A DNA stretch of 26,860 bases, from assembly GCA_030643125.1 (NCBI GenBank), contig DAOWML010000001.1:1-26860 (forward strand). The letters are read 5' to 3'. The stretch's first letter is position 1. Each line of letters opens with the position of its first letter. The translations under genes and the position numbers were made by a program. The notes under the pieces were generated by a model. It ran no database searches, was not told where the DNA came from, and saw only the letters and a list, made by a program, of their open reading frames with translations. Positions 6,556-12,750 of this stretch are shown here, piece after piece. This DNA comes from Bacteroidales bacterium (GTDB lineage Bacteria > Bacteroidota > Bacteroidia > Bacteroidales > UBA12077).

Positions 6556-7017
6556 TTATTCATAAAACTGAAATAAATATTGTTCACTAAATTCTATTTT
6601 ATTCTTCTTAAGCAAATGTAAATATTCATCTCTAAACGATCTTTTTTTATGATGATTTTCCTGTTCTATTATATATTTAATTACTGTATCTCTTTGCGAT
6701 CGGGAATATGAAAATGCTCCGTATCCCCTTTGCCATTCAAATCGTTCCGGAACAAGATGATTTTCATTTATCCATTTAGAAGAATTGGATTTAATAACGT
6801 GTAAAACTTTTGATATTGAAATATTTGGGTTTAATTCGAAAAATACGTGAACATGATCTGTAAAACCATTTACCGCCAACGGAAATAATCCCATACCTTT
6901 TATAATTCCGCTAATGTATTCAAAAATACGGTTACGGATTTCCTTTTTCAAAATATTTTCCTTGCCTTGAATTGCAAAAACTGCATGAATGTTAATTTGT
7001 GTATAGGTATTTGCCAT
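6556..7017 (-). CDS. REP-associated tyrosine (Y1, HUH) transposase, IS200-like/RAYT
   Basis: With the ATG at 7015-7017 the protein has 153 residues and starts MANTYTQINIHAVFAIQGKE, the usual Y1_Tnp N-terminus. The HUH metal-binding motif is H55-V56-H57 in FTDHVHVFFEL. The WQRGYGAFSYSRSQ block is at about 95-108, and the catalytic tyrosine is Y115 in VIKYIIEQENHHKK. Such proteins nick and rejoin single-stranded DNA at hairpin ends. Here the gene lies between hairpin repeats and has no TnpB partner, so it is a RAYT-type domesticated transposase rather than a full IS200/IS605 element. The frame stays open upstream to 7140, but that part reads through REP hairpins and encodes a signal-peptide-like stretch absent from the family, so the 7017 start is preferred. 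All catalytic residues are present. Confidence 0.88.
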   Translation of the reverse strand: MANTYTQINIHAVFAIQGKENILKKEIRNRIFEYISGIIKGMGLFPLAVNGFTDHVHVFFELNPNISISKVLHVIKSNSSKWINENHLVPERFEWQRGYGAFSYSRSQRDTVIKYIIEQENHHKKRSFRDEYLHLLKKNKIEFSEQYLFQFYE

Positions 7018-7032
7018 ATAATGGTTTCTATT

Positions 7033-7093
7033 GTCCTTATAGGACTTACTTTTGTTGATTGCTACGATACTATTGTTGTCCTTACAGGAACAA
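7033..7093. repeat. REP hairpin pair (GTCCT/AGGAC type) upstream of the transposase
   Basis: GTCCT-TAT-AGGAC lies at 7033-7045. An imperfect TTGTCCT-TAC-AGGAACAA, with one extra A, lies at about 7076-7093. The spacer ACTTTTGTTGATTGCTACGA reappears almost unchanged in the pair at 7161-7237. The transposase start at 7017 is just left of this block. Confidence 0.75.
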
Positions 7094-7140
7094 ATCACAT
7101 TAATTAATGAAAATACTAAAAAACAAATATAATTATTCAT
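7078..7140 (-). pseudogene. Possible 5' remnant of a lipoprotein gene fused to the REP array
   Basis: From the ATG at 7138-7140 the minus strand encodes MNNYICFLVFSLINVICSCK, a short n-region, a hydrophobic core and a lipobox-like ICSC followed by K-D-N-N, much like Bacteroidota lipoprotein signal peptides. After about 21 codons it enters the GTCCT hairpin DNA and continues in frame into the transposase. No lipoprotein body follows. It may be the start of a gene broken by the element, or a chance reading of repeat DNA. This is a tentative call. Confidence 0.3.
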
Positions 7141-7160
7141 TTTATAATATTTCTAATTTA

Positions 7161-7237
7161 CTACCATACTATCGTCCTTCCAGGACTTACTTTTGTTAAT
7201 TACTATTATACTACCATACTGCTGTCCTTACAGGACA
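7161..7237. repeat. Second REP hairpin pair (GTCCT/AGGAC type)
   Basis: GTCCTTCCAGGAC (7174-7186) and TGTCCTTACAGGACA (7223-7237) are each preceded by CTACCATACT (7161-7170 and 7211-7220) and linked by ACTTACTTTTGTTAATTACT. CTACCATA is the reverse complement of the TATGGTAG tail of the units at 6473 and 7313, so these elements point the other way. A degenerate fifth copy (TTCTATAGGAC) ends near 7290. Together with the neighbouring blocks this fills the gene-free stretch 7018-7507. Confidence 0.78.
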
Positions 7238-7312
7238 AGTCTATTGTTTGTGCATATTGTTATATTAATATACTGTGATTTCTATAGGACAAAACATGAA
7301 TAATTGTTTTAT

Positions 7313-7386
7313 AATAATTGCGTAGCAATGATATTATGGTAGAAAATTATTGTAAATATTTTTTTAAAGCAGCGTAGCTGTGATAG
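7313..7386. repeat. Right REP/BIME-like unit flanking the Y1 transposase
   Basis: 7313-7349 repeats 6473-6509 with a single difference. The second hairpin is CAGC-GTA-GCTG (7370-7380), followed by TGATAG. The two units are direct repeats 840 bp apart and bracket the transposase gene and the GTCCT hairpins, forming a REPtron-like block of about 914 bp. Confidence 0.8.
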
Positions 7387-7453
7387 TATTCTACAAATAT
7401 ATAATTGAATTTTTTGTAATCTTAATATTTATTAAACTCTGGCGGGGTTTAAT

Positions 7454-7485
7454 TAAAAATGCCCTTCAATATACTCGAAGGGCAT
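7454..7485 (-). terminator. Rho-independent terminator of the OmpP1/FadL gene
   Basis: On the minus strand ATGCCCTTC pairs with GAAGGGCAT (7477-7485 with 7459-7467) around a 9-base loop, followed by a T run (the A run at 7455-7459 on the plus strand). It lies 22 bp beyond the porin stop codon. Confidence 0.88.
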
Positions 7486-7507
7486 GTAAATATCAAATTA
7501 TTTTTAA

Positions 7508-9100
7508 TTATTCAGACTTTTTACCGAATTTAAAATCAAAGCCAATAGCAATAAATAAATTGTCTCTGTTGTAAGTTTCTGTAACAGTTTCTATATTAGT
7601 TGGGCTTCCTGCAATATTATAATCGAATTTTTTATCATCTTCAACATACATTGTATAAGCAACAGCCAGATTTAAGTCGATCTTTGGAGTAATTGAATAA
7701 GCACCACCTAAACCATATGTATTTGAAGAAATCTTATAATCCATATCAGTCTGGAATTCCTCACTTACACCTGATTGTGCCCTTAAATAACCACCACTAA
7801 CAAGTATTTTATCTGAAATATTGTATTCAAGACCTAATGCCCATTCCCAGTAATTGTTATCTATTATATCTTCATTTTTGATAGCGTTACCAAGAGCATC
7901 TTTATGGCCATAGTCTGCAGATTTATCAAAATAATAGTGCATTCCGGTTGATAATAAGAATTTGTCAGTGATTTTATAATCTGCACCAACGGTTAATAAA
8001 GCTGGCATATCATTTCTTTTAATTTCACCGTCAGGGTATTTATATAAAGGTGTTAAACCGTCATAGCCATAAAGAAACCCTTTTCCTTCTTCAACATTAT
8101 TTTCCAGTTCAATTTTGGTTTGGAATTCATACTTTAAACCAATATTTAATTTATCGTTAGGGCTAATATTTACACCAATAATAGGAGTGATGCCTGAGCC
8201 CGTTTGTTCTATATCTGCTGTTTGATCTTCAAGGACTGTAGCTTTTAAATCCATACCAACAGCACCAGCACCAAAAGCTTGAGATGCTTGACTATTTGTC
8301 ATTCCTGATTGATATAACCCGAGACTGGTAAGTATTGCAATTCCAGTTGGATCTGTAAATGGATCATCAGCACCTAAAAATCCACCTGTTATATAATCAC
8401 TAATATCATTTGATGTCGCTTCAAGATCATCGCTTACACCTTCAAGAAATGTGCTTCCGGGTACAATTGTTCCACCCATATTTACGGTAATGTCTTTTAA
8501 ATATCCATTATAAGTATTTTTGGCTGTAACATATCGACCACCTAAATACATAGAAAATACATCATTAATTTCATAAGATACACCTAACTGGTATCCCCAG
8601 AAAACAGAACTGCCTTCTAAATATGCGTTCATATTATAACCTGTAACTCCTTGTGTGGTAAAAGCTGGAACTAAGTCAGCAATCCCCATTTCAAAAGAAG
8701 GTAAACCTTTGCCAAATTCAGCAGTACCACCACCACCAATTACATTAACACCAAAAGAGAAAGCAAATTTACCGGTATTATATGATGCGTATATGCTTGG
8801 AAGTATAGGAACAGTTACAGAACCTTCGTAATCAACAGGAGAGTTATTTAAATACGAGTAGCTTGAAGTTATTGTTCTGTTCTGAAATAATGTTTGGTTG
8901 TTTATAGACACATAAAAGCCATCGCCTAATTTAGTAAGACCGGCCGGATTATAAAAAACAGCATCTAAATCGGTTGTAGCGTCGCGAGCGAACATTCGAA
9001 CCCATGCTGCACTTTGGTTAGTATTGTGAACAATACCACCCGAATAAGAGAAAAATGGCAGGCTTAGTAAACCTACTAAAAGTAAAGTTATTCTTTTCAT
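7508..9100 (-). CDS. OmpP1/FadL/TodX-family outer membrane transport protein
   Basis: This 530-residue protein starts with a signal peptide (MKRITLLLVGLLSLPFFSYS) followed by GGIVHNTNQSAAWVRMFARD and AVFYNPAGL, the N-terminal hatch signature of the OmpP1/FadL family. The rest alternates short aromatic-rich strands and turns, as expected for a 14-stranded barrel, and ends with DNLFIAIGFDFKFGKKSE. FadL proteins let hydrophobic compounds such as long-chain fatty acids or aromatic hydrocarbons cross the outer membrane by lateral diffusion. It stands alone with its own terminator. Upstream lie two copies of TCGACCAAAG 22 bp apart, a possible activator site. The substrate cannot be read from the sequence. 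Confidence 0.9.
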   Translation of the reverse strand: MKRITLLLVGLLSLPFFSYSGGIVHNTNQSAAWVRMFARDATTDLDAVFYNPAGLTKLGDGFYVSINNQTLFQNRTITSSYSYLNNSPVDYEGSVTVPILPSIYASYNTGKFAFSFGVNVIGGGGTAEFGKGLPSFEMGIADLVPAFTTQGVTGYNMNAYLEGSSVFWGYQLGVSYEINDVFSMYLGGRYVTAKNTYNGYLKDITVNMGGTIVPGSTFLEGVSDDLEATSNDISDYITGGFLGADDPFTDPTGIAILTSLGLYQSGMTNSQASQAFGAGAVGMDLKATVLEDQTADIEQTGSGITPIIGVNISPNDKLNIGLKYEFQTKIELENNVEEGKGFLYGYDGLTPLYKYPDGEIKRNDMPALLTVGADYKITDKFLLSTGMHYYFDKSADYGHKDALGNAIKNEDIIDNNYWEWALGLEYNISDKILVSGGYLRAQSGVSEEFQTDMDYKISSNTYGLGGAYSITPKIDLNLAVAYTMYVEDDKKFDYNIAGSPTNIETVTETYNRDNLFIAIGFDFKFGKKSE

Positions 9101-9162
9101 AGTTAATTAGTTTTGATTACCGGACTAAGATAATTTTTCTGTTAAAAAAAAAGAAGAAAAGC

Positions 9163-9195
9163 TCGACCAAAGTTTAAACAATTTTCGACCAAAGC
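9163..9195 (-). promoter_or_regulatory. Direct repeat TCGACCAAAG x2 upstream of the OmpP1/FadL gene
   Basis: TCGACCAAAG occurs at 9163-9172 and 9185-9194, a period of 22 bp or two helical turns, about 63-95 bp before the porin ATG at 9100. A weak -7 match for the porin (minus-strand TATCTTAG, 9125-9132) would place the repeats roughly 45-80 bp before the start, where activators bind. Paired direct repeats at 21-22 bp are the layout used by LytTR-type regulators, but the protein is unknown. Confidence 0.4.
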
Positions 9196-9366
9196 TTCTA
9201 ATAATCAGTCAATAGATTAGTATATAAGTATTTATAGATTTGCATAATTGAGATTAATAATAATAAAAATAGACTATATGGTTTGTGTAGTCGAAAAAAC
9301 CTCTCTTTAAGAAAGATTTATAGTATAAAAGCAATGTGATCATCTGCAATTAACACCAATCATTAA

Positions 9367-9503
9367 TTAAATCCGTTCCATGGCATATAGCCGTTGCACG
9401 AGCAAATCTTTTCGTGGAATGTTGATAGTCATCGGATGATTCTTTTAAAAATTAAGTTAAAGCACTATCTGTAAACAAGTCATCCGATGACTTGCGGATT
9501 TAA
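9367..9503. repeat. 137-bp inverted-repeat-bounded palindromic element
   Basis: TTAAATCCG (9367-9375) and CGGATTTAA (9495-9503) are perfect inverted termini. Just inside the right end, CAAGTCATC-C-GATGACTTG (9476-9494) is a 19-bp palindrome. TCATC-G-GATGA (9429-9439) is a shorter relative in the left-centre. TTGC-ACGA-GCAA lies at 9393-9404. There is no coding potential. It could be an orphan REP pair or MITE-like element. Confidence 0.5.
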
Positions 9504-9520
9504 GGTAATAGATAGGTTTG

Positions 9521-9548
9521 TTAATAGATGGGTTAACCCATCTGTTAA
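9521..9548. repeat. Long perfect-core palindrome downstream of the DUF5723 gene
   Basis: AGATGGGTTAACCCATCT (9526-9543) is an 18-bp perfect palindrome. TTAA arms on both sides and a T-G pair extend it to 28 bases. It lies 18 bp beyond the DUF5723 stop, where a transcript-ending or 3'-stabilising hairpin is expected, but there is no T run, so it is not a standard intrinsic terminator. Confidence 0.55.
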
Positions 9549-9565
9549 TCAGGATATTATTAATC

Positions 9566-11035
9566 TTAAAAAACTGATTTTAATAATGGTTTATCTTTCG
9601 ATTTTAGTTTTTGCATGGATCCAATTGCGATATTTATACCAAATCTAAAATTAAAAGATGTTGTTTTATGCCCCCATAAAGCTGCAGAAACATTATCTGA
9701 GATTAGATATAGTTGCACCGGAGCACCCCCAAGCACGAATCCAAAACCAATATTATTATACGAACCATTCATTATAGAATAACTTAAACTGGCAGATAAT
9801 CCATTTACCGGGTAAACATTTGCCGAAAAAGTAAAAGCCTGGTTTAAATTACTATTGTAAAAATATGAACGTGATAAGAATCCTACATCAAATTTTTTGG
9901 AAATGGCATAATTAGCACCAATATAAATTTTTGTACAAAGTGATGTTGTATATGATTCAGCAGTATTCAAAATAGTAAAACTATTTTTTAAAGAATCGAT
10001 CATTTCGTCAAAAGGATCGGTATCTGATTCTGAATTTCCTATTTCGTCACTTACATCCACTCCTTTAAAGGCGTAACTCCCTTTTAATTCAAGTGAGGTT
10101 ACATCTTTTGCATCCCATTTTATATAACCTAAATCAATTACGCTTAACGATAAGGATAAGTTTTCAATTGGTTTATAATAAATTCCAAAATCAATTCCTA
10201 AACCCATATTATTATGAGCCATCGCAAGATCAATTAAAGAATCAGTTTCTGCATTTTCGATATAGCTGGGAATTTCAAAACCATCAAATTCTCCATCTTC
10301 ATTTGTTGTAGCAATAAGCGGAGACGAAGTATTTATAACTGCATCGGCATTTAAATAAATTGAATCACGACTGGAATACATGCTTATATTATTATCCTTA
10401 AAATCTGATGATGCATTAGCATGACCAAATAGAACCTTTGCTCTAATCCCAACGGATAAATTCGGGTTTATTTCTTTTGAAATTCCAAGCCCGTATTCGC
10501 GATAAAAAGTTGAGTTAACTCCTAAATAACTTAAATCAGCACTTTTATTAATAAAGCTTTGATTTCCTTCCAGGGCCAGTACCATTAAATCTTTTGGATA
10601 GTTTATGGATGTTGAGAATTTTTCTGAAAGATTAAATGAAAAATACCAGGTATTAACTCTAAAACCAAAAGAAATAAGATCGGATCTGAAGTCTTCGTAA
10701 AAGAAATTATTTTCACCAATTTTAGACAGAAAATCAGAAGTATTATAATCGGCATCGGGATGTAAAAAAGTTATTAATGAATCATTAGTAGGATGTTTCA
10801 TTATAATATCGGTTAAAGTTAATCTATTATTACCTGCATCAACTTGTATAGATGAAATCCCGGGGAAGCCAATAAATACATTATAGTTTGGTTGCATAGC
10901 AGGATTCATGAATGTTGTTTGAGGAACCCTGTTCATATAATATAATGTTTGAACATCTTGTGCAGAAATGTATCCTGAAATAAGAATAACTGATACTATT
11001 GTAATTAATAATTTTTTAGATTTATTAAAGCTCAT
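9566..11035 (-). CDS. DUF5723-family outer membrane beta-barrel protein
   Basis: The 489-residue protein has a signal peptide (cleaved near SGYISA/QDVQTL) and then TLYYMNRVPQTTFMNPAMQP, the typical DUF5723 start, which resembles the N-terminus of PorP/SprF-like barrels. The remainder is beta-rich, with the repeated strand pattern of barrel proteins (FGFRVNTWYFSFNLSEKFS, LSLSLSVIDLGYIKWDA), ending at a C-terminal phenylalanine (KPLLKSVF). It is last in a three-gene leftward operon, 11 bp after the putative lipoprotein gene. By analogy to SprF/PorP proteins it could anchor or export surface proteins, but no function is established for DUF5723, so this is a localisation call only. Confidence 0.8.
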   Translation of the reverse strand: MSFNKSKKLLITIVSVILISGYISAQDVQTLYYMNRVPQTTFMNPAMQPNYNVFIGFPGISSIQVDAGNNRLTLTDIIMKHPTNDSLITFLHPDADYNTSDFLSKIGENNFFYEDFRSDLISFGFRVNTWYFSFNLSEKFSTSINYPKDLMVLALEGNQSFINKSADLSYLGVNSTFYREYGLGISKEINPNLSVGIRAKVLFGHANASSDFKDNNISMYSSRDSIYLNADAVINTSSPLIATTNEDGEFDGFEIPSYIENAETDSLIDLAMAHNNMGLGIDFGIYYKPIENLSLSLSVIDLGYIKWDAKDVTSLELKGSYAFKGVDVSDEIGNSESDTDPFDEMIDSLKNSFTILNTAESYTTSLCTKIYIGANYAISKKFDVGFLSRSYFYNSNLNQAFTFSANVYPVNGLSASLSYSIMNGSYNNIGFGFVLGGAPVQLYLISDNVSAALWGHKTTSFNFRFGINIAIGSMQKLKSKDKPLLKSVF

Positions 11036-11046
11036 GAGTTCAGGAT

Positions 11047-12726
11047 TTACAAGTCGTTAGAATTTACTTTTACATCAATACCTACACTTAAATTAAAATC
11101 GACCGAATAATCTTCAAAAAATTTGACCGAAATAAGATCTCCGTTTGAGTCGGATGGAGTTTTAAGTCCTGCCCGAATTACTCCGTATCTGACCGTATTC
11201 AAGCTGGCTATTTCCTCGTTAGTGTACTCAACCAGCGATGTTTTAATTCCCGGTGCCATAACTGTATTATCAGAAGGATCTAAAATTCCGGAACTAATAA
11301 CAGGTCGTGAATTTTCAGCAAACAGGGTATCAACATGATTATACACCGAATCTAAGAAATATAGCTGAAAATCAATATCAAGAGGTAATCCGTTTGAAAC
11401 TTCAAGCATTACATTAACTCTTTCAATAAAATCAGCATCTTCATCAATATCTATCAGGTCGAGTTCAATAGTGTCTACAAGAGCAAAACTATCAGCTTTA
11501 AACCACAGTGGTAATATAAACTCAAAATCAATATCAATTTGACTGTTATCGCTTACAAAATTATACGAAGCTTCCGGGCCATCAGGATTTGATGTCGCTG
11601 ATAAACAGTATTCTAATCTTGATGGTAAAAAAGAAAGGAAATCCGAAACATTTGAATTTGTTGTGTTTATCGAAATAGTAGTGTCTTTGTAAATATCATT
11701 ATTAATATAATCTGTTAATGTCGGATATGCATAAGCAAATGTATCCATTGATGAATCAAAAATCATTTCTATGGAATCAACATCAGTTTTAAATCCTGTA
11801 AATCGGGAAATACTTACAGCTGCGGGAACGCCATAAGAGTTCATAATATTAAAATTTATATACGGATTTTCGAACCAAATATATCCTTCGAGTGAATTTT
11901 CAAAAAATCCAAGGTCTACCTCGCCTGTTTCGCTTAATAAATCGTAATTGCCAATATATCCAAAAATAACCTCGAAATCTATATCCTCTATTGTAACAAT
12001 TACCGAAATTCTTTCTCCGGGATTAAATCCGGCACCTGAATTAATAAGTTCAACATGAAAGTCAACAGGCATGTAGCTAAATGTTGAATCGACAGTAACT
12101 GAATCGCTTAAATAAATAGTATATCCATCAAGAACAAAGGGTTCGTTATAAGTAAAAGTACCATCGTCAACATCAATATCAATCGTTTGTGTAAATGGAA
12201 CATTGTTTAACCTGATATTTGGGCAGGTAATAACAATTTGTCCTGTATGTAGAAATTCAGAATAGATATCAAAAACCATAGTTCCTTCATCCAATATCAT
12301 ACTGTCAAGTTGTTCGTTATTTGAAAAGGCAAATGGGAAGTTTTTGGTACGGTCCAGAATAACTGTTTCTCCAATACCCCAACCCGGAGGAATAGTAAAA
12401 TCAGATTCAATAAAAAACTCAAGGAAATCTTGTGGAGGAATTTCCAGTAAATCATCAGCAATATACGAGAATAATGAATCTTCGTAAGTAATTAATAATA
12501 ATCCATCTGCATCAGAACTTATAAAACTCGAACTGTCAAATTCACTAATTAAATCATCAAGTGTAAGTGAGCCATAGGCCAAAGGCGCTAATATTCCTGC
12601 TCTAATTTCAATTTCATCATCAAGTTTACTAAAATCATATTCATCATGCATGCATTGATAAAATAAAAAAATGATAAATATTGGAAGTATGATTTTTAAA
12701 ATCCCGGCAAGTCGTAATTTATTCAT
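11047..12726 (-). CDS. Putative outer-membrane-associated lipoprotein, unknown function
   Basis: The 559-residue protein has a hydrophobic N-terminus (residues 8-24) ending in FLFYQC with C25 followed by MHDEYDF. This fits a lipoprotein signal, although Gln before the Cys is not a classic lipobox. The mature part is strongly acidic and Asp/Ser/Thr-rich. Repeated beta-strand segments such as MVFDIYSEFLHTGQIVIT, IDFEVIFGYIGNYDLLSE and IDIDFEFILPLWFKAD suggest several beta-sandwich domains. There are no enzyme motifs. It sits between a DUF3352-like/propeller gene (24 bp upstream) and the DUF5723 barrel gene (11 bp downstream), so it is most likely a surface or periplasmic partner of that barrel. 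I do not recognise a named family. Confidence 0.65.
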   Translation of the reverse strand: MNKLRLAGILKIILPIFIIFLFYQCMHDEYDFSKLDDEIEIRAGILAPLAYGSLTLDDLISEFDSSSFISSDADGLLLITYEDSLFSYIADDLLEIPPQDFLEFFIESDFTIPPGWGIGETVILDRTKNFPFAFSNNEQLDSMILDEGTMVFDIYSEFLHTGQIVITCPNIRLNNVPFTQTIDIDVDDGTFTYNEPFVLDGYTIYLSDSVTVDSTFSYMPVDFHVELINSGAGFNPGERISVIVTIEDIDFEVIFGYIGNYDLLSETGEVDLGFFENSLEGYIWFENPYINFNIMNSYGVPAAVSISRFTGFKTDVDSIEMIFDSSMDTFAYAYPTLTDYINNDIYKDTTISINTTNSNVSDFLSFLPSRLEYCLSATSNPDGPEASYNFVSDNSQIDIDFEFILPLWFKADSFALVDTIELDLIDIDEDADFIERVNVMLEVSNGLPLDIDFQLYFLDSVYNHVDTLFAENSRPVISSGILDPSDNTVMAPGIKTSLVEYTNEEIASLNTVRYGVIRAGLKTPSDSNGDLISVKFFEDYSVDFNLSVGIDVKVNSNDL

Positions 12727-12750
12727 AACTATGAAATTTAAAATATTAAA

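Larger units (their letters stand above)
9101..9565. other. 465-bp intergenic region with promoter-proximal direct repeats and several palindromes
   Basis: No convincing gene is present. The right part of the porin upstream region holds the direct repeats at 9163-9195. 9367-9503 is bounded by the inverted repeat TTAAATCCG/CGGATTTAA and holds two TCATC-type hairpins. 9521-9548 is a long hairpin just beyond the DUF5723 stop. 9200-9360 shows nothing notable. Confidence 0.6.

Noticed and set aside
7018..7140. Long form of the Y1 transposase starting at 7140
   Set aside because: The extra 41 residues come from signal-peptide-like and hairpin DNA and have no counterpart in Y1_Tnp proteins.
7033..7237. 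CRISPR-like array of GTCCT repeats
   Set aside because: The repeated unit is a short dyad with conserved spacers as well as conserved hairpins, spacing is irregular (45, 96 and 50 bp), and there are no cas genes.
7380..7574. Small rightward open frame (64 codons) over the right REP unit and porin terminator
   Set aside because: It begins in a REP hairpin, crosses the terminator hairpin and ends inside the porin gene on the other strand; no coding signature.
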